Below the pieces are notes generated by a model. The model was not told the origin of the DNA. It saw only the letters and a list, made by a program, of their open reading frames with translations, and searched no databases. A program made the translations under genes and the position numbers. From assembly GCA_040367435.1 (NCBI GenBank), contig BAABWY010000005.1, forward strand, positions 1 to 64,000: DNA of 64,000 nt, read 5' to 3'. Shown here one piece after another: positions 17,920-29,080 of the stretch (positions are counted from its first letter, which is position 1; each line of letters begins with the position of its first letter). This stretch comes from Hyphomicrobiales bacterium 4NK60-0047b (GTDB lineage: Bacteria; Pseudomonadota; Alphaproteobacteria; Rhizobiales; HXMU1428-3).

Positions 17920-18450
17920 TTAGACCAATTCATGCTTTAAGCGCTCATATTCGATTTTGGGGCAGCGGTTCAGGACCACTCTCATTCCATTCGCTTCTGC
18001 AAGATTTGCAGCTTCCTTATCTTCTACCCCTAACTGCATCCAGATAACCTTTGGCTTAGGAGAAATTTTTATAGCCTCCTCAACAATGCTGAACACCGCA
18101 TCGCTTTTTCTAAAAATATCGACCATATCAATTTGATGGTCAACATCGCCTAGAGTGGCCAAGACTTTTTGCCCTGCGATTTCTTGCCCTGCAAGACCTG
18201 GATTGATGGGAAAAACCTTATAGCCTGCGTTCAATAGATATCTTAGAACTTCGTTTGAGGGTCTTTCAGTTTTATTGCTTGCGCCAACAAGGGCGATGGA
18301 TTGAACTTCTTTTAAAATTTGGCTCAGATAGGCATCATTATACGCGCTGTGATTTATATTTGTTACCTTAGCTGCCTGAGTTTTCTTAAGTGCGCGCTTT
18401 CGTGTTTTTCTTCGTTTTGTTTTTCGACTTGTTCTCACAGCGTCAAGCAC
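17920..18450 (-). CDS. CoA-binding domain protein (YccU-like) with basic N-terminal extension
   Basis: A 176-residue protein with a CoA_binding_2 Rossmann domain from about residue 43: SIALVGASNKTERPSNEVLRYLLNAGYKVFPINPG, then IDMVDIFRKSDAVFSIVEEAI and VVLNRCPKIEYERL. Such proteins bind CoA but have no defined reaction. The N-terminal 30 residues are very rich in Arg/Lys (SRKTKRRKTRKRALKK) and are not part of the family. No ATG exists before the domain; GTG 18450 is the most likely start, with GTG 18438 possible. Its strand and order match the neighbouring enoyl-CoA hydratase, from which it is separated by 37 bases. Confidence 0.82.
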   Translation of the reverse strand: MLDAVRTSRKTKRRKTRKRALKKTQAAKVTNINHSAYNDAYLSQILKEVQSIALVGASNKTERPSNEVLRYLLNAGYKVFPINPGLAGQEIAGQKVLATLGDVDHQIDMVDIFRKSDAVFSIVEEAIKISPKPKVIWMQLGVEDKEAANLAEANGMRVVLNRCPKIEYERLKHELV

Positions 18451-18487
18451 TCACTTGTTGTATGATTTGATATGCAGCTACATTCAA

Positions 18488-19333
18488 TCAACTATTATTT
18501 TCTGATGGCCACTCAGGTTTTTTCTTTTCAATAAACGCTTCCATGCCACAAGCCGCATCAGGCATCATTAGATTATCAACGATGGTTTCACCCATGACTT
18601 TATAAGCTTGCTCAATGGAGAGCTCTACTTGTTTGTAAAATGCTTGTTTACCCAGCGCAATGACCGTGCGTGAACGCATGGCAGCTTTATCTGCAAAACC
18701 CTCTGCTGTTTCAGCAAGAGTTTCTTTTGTCACAACTCGGTTCAACAAACCAAGCGTTAAGGCTCTTTCTGCATCTATACGCTCGCCCAGCATCAGCATT
18801 TCTAAAGCGGCTTTTCTTGGAATGTTTCGCGACAATACCACTTGAGGTGTTGAGCAAAACAGGCCTGCATCAATTCCGTTTACTGCAAAGATTGTGCTGT
18901 CTTCAGCAATTGCCAGATCACAGCTGGCAACCAATTGACAACCTGCTGCGGCCGCCACGCCATGAATTTCTGCAATCACGGGGATGGGGAGTTTGGCTAA
19001 AGTCAGCATCATCTTTGTGCAGGTTGCAAAGAGTTCATCAAAGTAGGCTTTGCCTTTGTCCTCATCGCCGCGATGACTTTGCATTTCTTTTAAATCATGC
19101 CCAGCGCAAAAACCTTTGCCGCTTCCTTTGATGATTAACGCTTTGATTGTGTAGTCATCAGCTATTGGATCAAGAGCTTCTTGAAGGGCGATTAACATGC
19201 CCATGGACAGTGCATTTAAAGTTTTTGGACGGTTTAGAGTGATATGCAACGTTGTTCTCTTTTGCTCTTTAAGCAAAAAAGGGGTTTCTTTCTTTGTTTC
19301 TTCAGCAACATTTGCACTTGCAGTATCAGTCAT
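18488..19333 (-). CDS. Enoyl-CoA hydratase/isomerase family protein
   Basis: A 281-residue crotonase-superfamily protein. The N-terminal HITLNRPKTLNALSMGMLIALQEAL, the first oxyanion-hole region GKGFCAGHDLKEM and the second HGVAAAAGCQLVASCDLAIA are clear. In place of the glutamate usual in hydratases, the active-site region reads FAVNGIDAGLFCSTPQVVLSR, so the reaction may differ from classical hydration. It acts on an unknown acyl-CoA thioester. The order with the CoA-binding protein and the downstream rRNA methyltransferase gene is same-strand but loosely spaced. Confidence 0.88.
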   Translation of the reverse strand: MTDTASANVAEETKKETPFLLKEQKRTTLHITLNRPKTLNALSMGMLIALQEALDPIADDYTIKALIIKGSGKGFCAGHDLKEMQSHRGDEDKGKAYFDELFATCTKMMLTLAKLPIPVIAEIHGVAAAAGCQLVASCDLAIAEDSTIFAVNGIDAGLFCSTPQVVLSRNIPRKAALEMLMLGERIDAERALTLGLLNRVVTKETLAETAEGFADKAAMRSRTVIALGKQAFYKQVELSIEQAYKVMGETIVDNLMMPDAACGMEAFIEKKKPEWPSENNS

Positions 19334-19388
19334 GCCCTCTTCCCTTACTCTATCTCTCTTTAGTTCACCTCTTTATACATCTGTATGA

Positions 19389-20684
19389 TCAATTCTGTTT
19401 TTCAAGAATGGAAATAAAGAAGCCGTCTGTATTGTGGGTGTTTGGTGTGAGCGTTAAATAGATTTCATCACCATTGGCAGAGTTTAACTCAGCATTGTTT
19501 CCAGATTGTTGCCATTGGTCTTTAAACTTAATCGGTTTAAAGACCGGTGTTTCTTCTATGAAGGCTTCTATCTGCTCTTTATTCTCTGAGGGGAGCAGTG
19601 AACAAGTGACATAGACTAATTTTCCTCCAGGTTTCACATGGTCGGCCGCTTTTCTCAAAACTTCGCGTTGCTCTGTTTGGCGGTCTGCCAATGATTTTTC
19701 TGATAATCTCCATTTCGCATCCGGATGGCGCCGCCATGTGCCTGTTCCCGTGCATGGTGCATCAACGAGCACGATATCCATGTTGTTTTTGAGCATTTCA
19801 AGTTGAGCTTCGTTGCCTGCTTCTAAGGTTTGGACATTGCGGCATCCGGCTCGCTTTAAACGCTCGAAAATTGGGCGAAGGCGATGTTTGTCAGCATCAT
19901 AGGCATGGATTTGCCCTTTGTTTTTCATGATTGCGCTTAAAGCTAACGTTTTACCGCCAGCGCCTGCGCAATAATCTAAGACTTGGTCACCCTCTTTGGC
20001 ATTTGTCAGAAGGCTTGCTATTTGAGAGCCTTCATCCTGAATTTCAAACCATCCCTTACCGTGCTCTGCATCAGCTTCTATGTTAGGTGATTTTTTATCC
20101 TTTGTACCTGCTGGCAATCTGACGCCAAACGGAGAAAAGGTTGTTTCGCTTGCATTATATTTTGAAAAAGCATTTACGAGTTTTTCTCGATTTGATTTGA
20201 GGGTGTTTACTCTGACATCTATCGGCGCCCTACTTAACATAGCGCCCGCTTCTTTTTCGAAACCTGTTTTGAACTGAGCGCTTATGGAATTATAGAGCCA
20301 TTCAGGAATGTTTGCATTAACCCAAGCTGGTGCAATGTCTTCCCGCATTGTTGTCAGGGCTTTTTGCTCTTTTTCGGTGATCGCACCTGGGGCGAATTTA
20401 TCCCCTTCAAAGCTTTGAGATAGAGCATCGACCTCTTCTCCCCAATTGTAAACTGCACCCGCCAGGACCAAAGCTCTCGGGCTGTCATCATCCATGGCCC
20501 AGGCCAGTGAGGATTTATTTCGCAGTATATCATGAACCAAGTTGCCGATGGCAGCTCTATCTTTACTACCAGCGAAACGGTGAGCTCGCCCCCATTCCGC
20601 TAACGCATTTTTTGCAGGAAGGTGACGTTCCTCAATAAGTTGAAGAACGTCGATTGCAGCGCTTAAGCGGCCTGGGAGTTTCAT
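19389..20684 (-). CDS. RsmB-like RNA (cytosine-5) methyltransferase
   Basis: A 431-residue NOL1/NOP2/Sun-family SAM-dependent RNA m5C methyltransferase. The SAM motif VLDYCAGAGGKTLALSA is present, as are both catalytic cysteines: DAPCTGTGTWRRHPDAKW (motif IV) and YVTCSLLPSENKEQI (motif VI). The N-terminal 130 residues resemble the NusB-like helical domain of RsmB, though divergent. The likely target is rRNA. Start ATG 20684 has GGAAC upstream; the longer frame to 20732 would overlap the MAPEG gene and is not supported. The call of RsmB rather than another family member is tentative. Confidence 0.87.
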   Translation of the reverse strand: MKLPGRLSAAIDVLQLIEERHLPAKNALAEWGRAHRFAGSKDRAAIGNLVHDILRNKSSLAWAMDDDSPRALVLAGAVYNWGEEVDALSQSFEGDKFAPGAITEKEQKALTTMREDIAPAWVNANIPEWLYNSISAQFKTGFEKEAGAMLSRAPIDVRVNTLKSNREKLVNAFSKYNASETTFSPFGVRLPAGTKDKKSPNIEADAEHGKGWFEIQDEGSQIASLLTNAKEGDQVLDYCAGAGGKTLALSAIMKNKGQIHAYDADKHRLRPIFERLKRAGCRNVQTLEAGNEAQLEMLKNNMDIVLVDAPCTGTGTWRRHPDAKWRLSEKSLADRQTEQREVLRKAADHVKPGGKLVYVTCSLLPSENKEQIEAFIEETPVFKPIKFKDQWQQSGNNAELNSANGDEIYLTLTPNTHNTDGFFISILEKQN

Positions 20685-20701
20685 ATTATTGTTCCGTTTT
20701 T

Positions 20702-21106
20702 TTACATGACGGTTAATCCAAATCGGCCCCACATAACCATCAATAGGACATTGGAGGCGGCGAATGCATAAAACCGCATTAGTATATTATTATTGCTGAC
20801 ATGAATGATGGCATGCAGAAGACGTAAACCAACATAGCCCCATGCACAATAAAGAAATGTGCTGTCTGCAAGATTGGTAACCATCAACAACACTATTAAC
20901 AGATAAAACAAAACAGGTATTTGGAGTTGATTATGATAAGAATTGCCAAATTTTGTGGCTTTTTCCATCCAATTTGGCTGTCCGAGAGCTACATCCTTTG
21001 GATGAACTTTGCCAGATTTAATCGATTTCACCCGTAAAAATGCCATTGCTAACAATAAAACAAAGGTAATAGCGACTTGAACGAATAGTGGGGGTAGTAA
21101 TTCCAT
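20702..21106 (-). CDS. MAPEG family membrane protein (first of two)
   Basis: A 134-residue protein with four predicted membrane helices, typical of the MAPEG superfamily of eicosanoid/glutathione-metabolism membrane proteins. The conserved FGNSYHNQLQIPVLFYLLIVLL motif follows helix 1, and the third helix has AWGYVGLRLLHAIIHVSNNN. Start ATG 21106 follows GAGGAAAA; a longer frame is unlikely. It is paralogous to the neighbouring gene at 21141-21548 (same length range and motifs), a tandem pair with a gap of only 34 bases. The function of bacterial MAPEGs is mostly unknown. Confidence 0.85.
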   Translation of the reverse strand: MELLPPLFVQVAITFVLLLAMAFLRVKSIKSGKVHPKDVALGQPNWMEKATKFGNSYHNQLQIPVLFYLLIVLLMVTNLADSTFLYCAWGYVGLRLLHAIIHVSNNNILMRFYAFAASNVLLMVMWGRFGLTVM

Positions 21107-21140
21107 ATTTTTTTCCTCAATTTTTAAGTATGCAATGTTT

Positions 21141-21548
21141 TTAGGCATAGAAAGCAATGGCAAAACGAATCCACATTGCCATTAGGATGAAACTTGAAAT
21201 AGTGAAAAAAGCGGTGCGCATAACATTTTGCGAGATGAAGATATGAAAAATGTAATGAAGGATGCGGCTAATTACATAGCCCCAAGCCAAATAGAGTTGT
21301 AGTTGATCATCTGTTTTGGTGACCACTTGTAATATCACTAGCGCGATAAATAAAACTGGCATTTCAAATTGGCTGAGAAAATTACTATCGGCTCTTGTGG
21401 CTTTTTCTGGCCACTCTACTTTTCTAAGCGGTATGTCATCTTCATTCACTCTCTTTGAAAAAATTTCAACAATGCGAAATCTGACTAATGTGAACATCAC
21501 TAAAAAGGTCAATGCAATTTGCACCAACAATGGCGTGATTAAACTCAT
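21141..21548 (-). CDS. MAPEG family membrane protein (second of two)
   Basis: A 135-residue four-helix membrane protein with the MAPEG motif RADSNFLSQFEMPVLFIALVIL and AWGYVISRILHYIFHIFISQNVM. It resembles its neighbour at 20702-21106 in length, topology and spacing of the Arg/His motif, but the identity is moderate, so the duplication is old. The two and the RsmB-like gene are on one strand with short gaps and probably form an operon. The N-terminal loop carries extra charged residues (SKRVNEDDIPLRKVEWPEKATR). Substrate unknown. Confidence 0.85.
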   Translation of the reverse strand: MSLITPLLVQIALTFLVMFTLVRFRIVEIFSKRVNEDDIPLRKVEWPEKATRADSNFLSQFEMPVLFIALVILQVVTKTDDQLQLYLAWGYVISRILHYIFHIFISQNVMRTAFFTISSFILMAMWIRFAIAFYA

Positions 21549-21653
21549 TCTATTCTCTCCCTCAACAAAATATTTACCGTCTGAGAGATTAAACTACGTT
21601 AGTAACTTTAATTTTACAAGTCTCTTTTTGTGAGATGGTTTTCACGCACAAAA

Positions 21654-21686
21654 AAGCCGCCCATTTGCATTTGAAATGTACGGCTT
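21654..21686 (-). terminator. Rho-independent terminator after guaB
   Basis: On the reverse strand AAGCCG and CATTT-type arms form an interrupted hairpin followed by a run of six T. It lies 34 bases past the guaB stop codon. Confidence 0.8.
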
Positions 21687-21719
21687 CTTTTTTCATGAAA
21701 AGACAGGTAACTTATTTGT

Positions 21720-23545
<1,826 letters not shown>

Positions 23546-24439
23546 ATGCCATTAAATTTAGAAAAAATCGGAGTTATAGGTGCTGGGCAAATGGGGGCTG
23601 GTATTGCACATGTTTGCGCTCTTTCAAACCGATCTGTCCAACTCCTTGATATTAACTCTGCTCAATTAGATAAGGCTCTTTCAGAGATTGAGACGAACCT
23701 TGGGAAACAAGTTCGCAAAGAGATCATTTCTGAAGAGCAGGCAAAAAAAGCGCTTTCATTGATTGATACGGGGACGGATTATAAACTTTTTGAACAGACT
23801 GACATGGTGATTGAAGCGGCAACAGAAAAGGAAGAATTAAAGGCCAAAATTTTTGATCAACTATGCCCGTGTCTGAAACAAGAAGCTATTGTTGCCTCTA
23901 ACACCTCTTCGATTTCTATCACCAAGCTTGGAGCTGGAACAGACAGACCAGAACAATTCATTGGGATTCATTTTATGAACCCTGTTCCTTTGATGAAATT
24001 GGTTGAGCTGATCCGCGGCATTGCGACTAATGATGAAACCTTCGAGACAGCCAAAGGCTTTATTCAGCTCATTGAAAAATCTCCGGTGAATTCGGCTGAT
24101 TTTCCGGCCTTTATTGTGAACCGCCTGTTATTGCCGATGATAAATGAAGCTGTTTATGCGATCTATGAAGGGGTCGGTACAACCGAGAGCATTGACGAAG
24201 CTATGAGGCTTGGTGCGAACCACCGGATGGGACCTTTGCAACTTGCTGATTTTATTGGTCTTGATACATGTCTATCAATTATGAATGTGCTGCATGATGG
24301 TTTGGGTGATACAAAATATCGTCCGTGTCCTTTACTGGTGAAATATGTTGAAGCGGGATGGTTTGGTCGCAAAACTGGCAAAGGTTTTTATGATTATAGT
24401 GTTGAGCCACCGAAGCCAACACATCGCTCTTTGCAATAA
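23546..24439 (+). CDS. 3-hydroxyacyl-CoA (3-hydroxybutyryl-CoA) dehydrogenase
   Basis: A 297-residue NAD(P)-dependent oxidoreductase interconverting 3-hydroxybutyryl-CoA and acetoacetyl-CoA. The N-terminal Rossmann motif is [17 protein letters not shown]. The catalytic His lies in [21 protein letters not shown]. The C-terminal domain has [25 protein letters not shown] and ends with [14 protein letters not shown]. The size and the single dehydrogenase domain match Hbd/PaaH rather than FadB. In relatives it sits beside etfBA; that is not so here. It has an AGGA site before ATG 23546. It may serve butyrate or polyhydroxybutyrate-linked metabolism, which is inferred. Confidence 0.92.
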   Translation: MPLNLEKIGVIGAGQMGAGIAHVCALSNRSVQLLDINSAQLDKALSEIETNLGKQVRKEIISEEQAKKALSLIDTGTDYKLFEQTDMVIEAATEKEELKAKIFDQLCPCLKQEAIVASNTSSISITKLGAGTDRPEQFIGIHFMNPVPLMKLVELIRGIATNDETFETAKGFIQLIEKSPVNSADFPAFIVNRLLLPMINEAVYAIYEGVGTTESIDEAMRLGANHRMGPLQLADFIGLDTCLSIMNVLHDGLGDTKYRPCPLLVKYVEAGWFGRKTGKGFYDYSVEPPKPTHRSLQ

Positions 24440-24461
24440 TAGGTGCGCCTTTTTTATAATA

Positions 24462-24487
24462 TTAGGGTGGGCAGATCCCCACCCTAA
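24462..24487. terminator. Hairpin between convergent hbd and rlmE
   Basis: TTAGGGTGGG/CCCACCCTAA is a perfect 10-bp stem with a 6-base loop, located between convergent stop codons. No strong T-tract on either side, so it may be a weak bidirectional terminator or a 3'-end stabiliser. Confidence 0.6.
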
Positions 24488-24497
24488 TAACAGCTAA

Positions 24498-25313
24498 TTA
24501 GCTATTTCTTCCTTTAAACCCTGTGGCCATGACGTATAATTCTGAGCTATCTGCTCGGCTGGCGTCGGGTTTAACATGGCGGGTTTTTTTGAAGTGTTTT
24601 TTCATGAGTGCCAGTAGTTCATGTTCAGTGCCGCCTTGCAGCACTTTGGCGAGAAAAGCACCTTCTGGTTTTAACACTTCAATAGCAAACTCAAGTGCGG
24701 CTTCAGCCAGGCCGATGATGCGGAGATGATCCGTTTGTTTATGGCCTGTTGATGGGGCAGCCATATCAGACATGACAATATCGGCAGCGTTGCCTTTTAG
24801 TGCTTTTTTCAATTCATCCGGTGCTTCGTCTTCCATAAAGTCCATATGGATGATCTCTACGCCAGCAATTGGCTCCATCTCTGAAATATCAATGGCTACA
24901 ACCTGGCCCTTACCTTTTTCTGATCTGCCTTCTTCTGATTTGGCACGTCTTGCTGCAACCTGGCTCCACCCACCTGGGGCTGCTCCCAGATCAACAATGA
25001 CCATTCCTGGTTTGATCAGATCGAACTGATCATCCATTTCAGTGAGTTTAAAGGCGGCCCTTGCCCGAAACCCTTCTTCTTTTGCTCGTTTTACGTAAGG
25101 GTCATTTAGCTGACGCTGAAGCCACATTGTAGATGAGATTTTGCGCCCTCTTGCGGACTTTACTTTTACTTTAAGATTTCTCTTGCCCTGAGCTGGCGAG
25201 CCGCCCTGGTTTTTGCCACTGCTTTGGATTTTGGTTTCTTGTTTTTTTGAGGGTGCTGACTGTTTACCAGAACCTTTGTTTTGGGCTCTTGAAGGGGTTT
25301 TCTTTTTATTCAT
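24498..25313 (-). CDS. rlmE: RlmE/FtsJ 23S rRNA 2'-O-ribose methyltransferase
   Basis: A 271-residue FtsJ-family SAM-dependent enzyme that methylates the 2'-O of U2552-equivalent in 23S rRNA during 50S maturation. The SAM motif is VDLGAAPGGWSQVAAR. The K-D-K-E catalytic set is represented by SKARAAFKLTE-type Lys (here FRARAAFKLTEMDD), DMAAPSTGHKQTDH, LAKVLQGG and SSELYVMATGF. The N-terminal 55 residues are an Arg/Lys/Ser/Gln-rich tail before STMWLQRQLNDPYVKRA, longer than in E. coli (209 residues in all). It shares the strand with the upstream Ppx gene, a common pair in alphaproteobacteria. Confidence 0.94.
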   Translation of the reverse strand: MNKKKTPSRAQNKGSGKQSAPSKKQETKIQSSGKNQGGSPAQGKRNLKVKVKSARGRKISSTMWLQRQLNDPYVKRAKEEGFRARAAFKLTEMDDQFDLIKPGMVIVDLGAAPGGWSQVAARRAKSEEGRSEKGKGQVVAIDISEMEPIAGVEIIHMDFMEDEAPDELKKALKGNAADIVMSDMAAPSTGHKQTDHLRIIGLAEAALEFAIEVLKPEGAFLAKVLQGGTEHELLALMKKHFKKTRHVKPDASRADSSELYVMATGFKGRNS

Positions 25314-25364
25314 TGCTCAAAGCTTTCATGCCCGCATGTTTTAGGACATTTTCTTAGCTGGTTG

Positions 25365-26873
25365 TTAAGTGCGTGTCTTTTTAGTGTTACTTGTGCGTTG
25401 CGACATATATCTATTTTTGCCTTTAGTTTGACTTTTATTGTGGCCCCTGTAGACACCCTTTTTATTGTGGTTCTTTTTGGGTTGGCTTGTCCAAGTTTGA
25501 CCTGGTTTTATAAACCCGTCTTCAGCCATTAACTTAGCTAGAATACCTTCTCTTAGGCCTCTATCAGCTACACGCAACTGGTTCGTCGGCCATGTTTCTA
25601 ACATTGCCTCCAAGATTGCACAACCACCCATTACCAGGTCAGCACGCTCCCTCCCAATTGAAGGAATAGCAGAACGTTCCTCAAAACTTAAGTTCATTAA
25701 TCTTTTGGACACATTCATCACTTCATCGGTGTGCATCCAAATGCCATCAATCTTTTGCCTGTCATAACTTTCCAGGCTCAAGTGCACCCCAGCCAAGGTT
25801 GTCACAGTGCCTGATGTGCCTAAGTAATGAATATTTGAGTTATTAATATCTGTTGTCTCATGGATATGATTTGCAAAGCCATCAAGAAGAATTTTGACGT
25901 AAGCCACCATTTTTGCAAATACATCTTTATCGACATGTTTCCCACCAAATTTTTCAGCTAATGTGACAACACCAACGGGAAGTGAAATCCATGACACGAT
26001 GGCTTCTTCAGCATTAATACAATTCAATGACTGGGCACCTTGGATTTTTTGTATGTCAATCCAGATCAGCTCTGAAGAGCCGCCACCGATATCAAATATC
26101 AAAGCATAATCGCAATTATTATCTATGAGCGGTACACAGCCTGAAACGGCTAATTTTGCTTCCGTTTCCTGACAAATTATCTCCAAATTCAACCCTGTTT
26201 TACTCGCAACATCTTCTAGAAAATGAGCACTATTGCCAGCTGCACGACATGCTTGTGTTGCGACCAGCCTGGCTCGATTTACTTTATGAAAGGCCAATTT
26301 GGCAGAACAAACCTGCAATGCATCGATTGTTCGTGCCATAGCATCTTTGGAGAGATAGTTAGTTTCACTCACTCCTTCGCCTAAGCGGATGATACGAGAG
26401 AAAGCATCAACAATTTGAAAGCCCTGGCGATTTGGGCGCGCCAATAGGAGCCGGCAATTATTTGTACCAAGATCTAACGCGCCATATACGGGAGCTTTTG
26501 TTTTATTGCTCTGTTTTGGCTTTATTTTATTAGCACTGTCGCCTGTTTTGTTGTTTTTACAGGCTCTATCGGCTGGAGGTTCTTGTTTTAGTTCTGAGAT
26601 GGAAGCTCGCCTGAACGGTTCATCTTTTTTATCAGATGTTGTTTGGTGAACATTTCCTTCTCTTGCTTCAACAGGTCTTATTTGATCAGGTCTGGCTTTA
26701 GCTGAAGCTTGTGCGAATTCTTTTAAACTCTCTTTTTTATGGTTCTTTGTTGAATGAGCTCTTAAGTCTTCATCTTCAGCTGTTGATCTTTTTGACCTTT
26801 CCTGTTTCTCCTTGCATTCTCTCCCCTCCATACCAGTTTTGCGCCTGTGGTTATCACCGAAGTCGCCTGGCAT
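25365..26873 (-). CDS. Ppx/GppA-family phosphatase with long charged termini
   Basis: A 502-residue member of the ASKHA-fold exopolyphosphatase/guanosine pentaphosphatase family. The core begins at about residue 127: GALDLGTNNCRLLLARP, then RIIRLGEGVSETNYLSKDAM, FDIGGGSSELIWI and LGTSGTVTTLAGVHLSL. The first 126 residues are hydrophilic and rich in Lys, Glu, Arg and Ser. The last 40 are basic (Lys, Asn, Gln). Both are absent from usual family members and are predicted disordered. It probably hydrolyses polyphosphate or pppGpp in the cytosol. The next gene on the strand is rlmE, 51 bases away. The N-terminal start is uncertain; ATG 26873 has a GGAAAGAGA site. Confidence 0.88.
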   Translation of the reverse strand: MPGDFGDNHRRKTGMEGRECKEKQERSKRSTAEDEDLRAHSTKNHKKESLKEFAQASAKARPDQIRPVEAREGNVHQTTSDKKDEPFRRASISELKQEPPADRACKNNKTGDSANKIKPKQSNKTKAPVYGALDLGTNNCRLLLARPNRQGFQIVDAFSRIIRLGEGVSETNYLSKDAMARTIDALQVCSAKLAFHKVNRARLVATQACRAAGNSAHFLEDVASKTGLNLEIICQETEAKLAVSGCVPLIDNNCDYALIFDIGGGSSELIWIDIQKIQGAQSLNCINAEEAIVSWISLPVGVVTLAEKFGGKHVDKDVFAKMVAYVKILLDGFANHIHETTDINNSNIHYLGTSGTVTTLAGVHLSLESYDRQKIDGIWMHTDEVMNVSKRLMNLSFEERSAIPSIGRERADLVMGGCAILEAMLETWPTNQLRVADRGLREGILAKLMAEDGFIKPGQTWTSQPKKNHNKKGVYRGHNKSQTKGKNRYMSQRTSNTKKTRT

Positions 26874-27145
26874 TCTCTATTCTCTTTCCTTTTCTGACAA
26901 ACTGATGTGACAGATAAACTGAGTTGGTTATTTTTTAGCTTCAATTACCACTTTTAGGTGACAAGCTCTAGACATCTTTACGATTGTTTTTATATTCTCG
27001 CTCAGTTTATCAAAAGAAAACCATGGTACAAGCAAAACAAAGCCAACTCGTTAAATTATAATAATTTTCATTATCATTAACTAACGGACTGGCTTTGATA
27101 GTCTTGCTTTCAGCCCCCTCAAACCTGAGAGATCACTGTTCATTT

Positions 27146-29077
27146 TTAGATTATTTCTTCACGTCGAAGAATGTTCATAACTTCATCGGCCAGGTCTTCT
27201 GGCGGTGTTTCTGCACCAGCTAACACGATTTCAGCATTTTCCGGCTCTTCGTAAGCCGAATCAATGCCTGTAAATTGCTTGATCTCACCAGCTCTTGCTT
27301 TTGCATAGAGGCCTTTGATATCTCTTGCTTCACAGACATCTAATGGTGTGTCGACATGAATTTCAATGAACTCACCATCCTCAAATAAAGACCGTGCTAG
27401 TCGCCGATCTGCCTTAAAGGGAGAAATGAAGGAAACCATCACAATAAGCCCAGCGTCGACCATTAGTTTGGCAGCTTCAGCTACTCTGCGAATATTTTCT
27501 GTGCGATCTTCATCAGAAAAGCCTAAATCTCTGTTGAGACCATGGCGTACATTATCACCATCAAGGAGATAAGTATGATGTGCGCCTAGGTGCAGCTTAC
27601 TCTCCAAAACATTGGCTATTGTTGATTTGCCCGAACCAGACAACCCTGTGAACCACAAGCAACACGGCTTTTGCCCTTTTGCTAATGCACGCGCGTCTTT
27701 ATCGACAGCCATATGCTGCCAATGAACATTATCTGCGCGTCTATCGGCCCCTTTGATCAAACCAGCTGAGATGGTTGCATTGGTTAGGCGATCGATCAGA
27801 ATGAAATTACCTGTTTCCAAATTGTTTGTGTATGGATCAAATACAATCGGTTTGCTTAAATTTAGCTCACACACGCCGACATCATTGGTTGATAATTGCT
27901 TATCTTCAATTTCTTCCAGCGTATTCACGTCCAGCTTATGATCAATACGGGATACGGTTGCAATTACTGTTTGGTGGCCCGCTTTCAACTGATAAGCACG
28001 ACCAATTTGCAATGGCTCTTCACTGAGCCAAATTAATGACGCTTCTATTTGTTGAGCGATACAAGGGCGATTTTCTTTGTGAGCAATTACATCGCCTCTA
28101 GAGATATCGATTTCATCTTTTAAGGTCAGTGTTACTGATTGACCTGGATTTGCTTCTTCCAAATCACCGTCATAAGTCACGATGCGATCAACTGTTGATT
28201 CTTTACCAGACGGCAGAACTACGATTTCGTCACCAACTTTTACCTGGCCACTTGTCAGTGTTCCTGAAAAGCCACGGAAATTTAGGTCTGGTCGATTAAC
28301 CCACTGCACTGGATAGCGCAAAGCCTGAGCTGCGCGTTTATCTGGCACATCAAACTCTTCCAGGAATGCAAGTAAACTTGGGCCTTCATACCAGCTTAGA
28401 GACTCACTTTTAGTTGTGACGTTTTCGCCATTCAAGGCTGAGATTGGAATTGGGTGAATTTCATCCAGGTCTAATTTTTCAGCAAATTCAATGTAATCAG
28501 CGACGATTTCATTGTAGCGCTCTTCACTGTACTCAACCAAATCCATCTTATTGACGGCCAAAACCACATTCTTAATCCCAAGCATAGAAACGATGCAGCT
28601 ATGACGTTTGGTTTGTGTAATCACACCTTTGCGGGCGTCGATTAAGATAACGGCCATATCACATGTTGAAGCGCCTGTGGCCATGTTGCGAGTATATTGC
28701 TCATGACCTGGTGTATCAGCAACGATGAATTTGCGTTTTAAAGTCGAGAAATACCTGTAGGCAACATCAATGGTGATGCCTTGCTCGCGTTCAGCTTGCA
28801 GACCGTCAACTAGAAGAGCCAAATCCAGCTCGCCATGTTGCGTTCCATGGGCTTTACTATCTTTTTGTAAGCTTTGCAGCTGATCTTCTGCAACCAGCTT
28901 GCTATCATATAGCAAGCGCCCGATGAGGGTTGATTTGCCATCATCCACGCTTCCGCATGTTAAAAACCGTAAAAGGCTTTTTTGTCCAATATTGTTATCA
29001 TTCATAGCTTGGCCAAACTCTACTGCGCTTTGCTCTTGTTCTTTTTCTTGCTGCTTATCTTTTGTCAGTTCAGTCAT
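27146..29077 (-). CDS. cysNC: Bifunctional sulfate adenylyltransferase subunit 1/adenylylsulfate kinase
   Basis: A 643-residue fusion that activates sulfate to APS (with CysD) and then to PAPS. The GTPase domain (about 30-460) shows P-loop [34 protein letters not shown] and VNKMDLV. The C-terminal APS kinase (about 470-643) has P-loop [37 protein letters not shown] and the lid. The fusion, called NodQ or CysNC, is usual in rhizobia. It sits 3 bases after cysD, so it is translated from one message. PAPS could serve assimilation or polymer sulfation. No cysH or sulfotransferase is in the window. Confidence 0.96.
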   Translation of the reverse strand: MTELTKDKQQEKEQEQSAVEFGQAMNDNNIGQKSLLRFLTCGSVDDGKSTLIGRLLYDSKLVAEDQLQSLQKDSKAHGTQHGELDLALLVDGLQAEREQGITIDVAYRYFSTLKRKFIVADTPGHEQYTRNMATGASTCDMAVILIDARKGVITQTKRHSCIVSMLGIKNVVLAVNKMDLVEYSEERYNEIVADYIEFAEKLDLDEIHPIPISALNGENVTTKSESLSWYEGPSLLAFLEEFDVPDKRAAQALRYPVQWVNRPDLNFRGFSGTLTSGQVKVGDEIVVLPSGKESTVDRIVTYDGDLEEANPGQSVTLTLKDEIDISRGDVIAHKENRPCIAQQIEASLIWLSEEPLQIGRAYQLKAGHQTVIATVSRIDHKLDVNTLEEIEDKQLSTNDVGVCELNLSKPIVFDPYTNNLETGNFILIDRLTNATISAGLIKGADRRADNVHWQHMAVDKDARALAKGQKPCCLWFTGLSGSGKSTIANVLESKLHLGAHHTYLLDGDNVRHGLNRDLGFSDEDRTENIRRVAEAAKLMVDAGLIVMVSFISPFKADRRLARSLFEDGEFIEIHVDTPLDVCEARDIKGLYAKARAGEIKQFTGIDSAYEEPENAEIVLAGAETPPEDLADEVMNILRREEII

Positions 29078-29080
29078 TTT

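Noticed and set aside
26665-26708. Palindromic element in the Ppx N-terminal extension
   Set aside because: The GCTTCA/TGAAGC arms are only 6 bp, with little inner pairing, and no second copy was noticed, so chance is likely.
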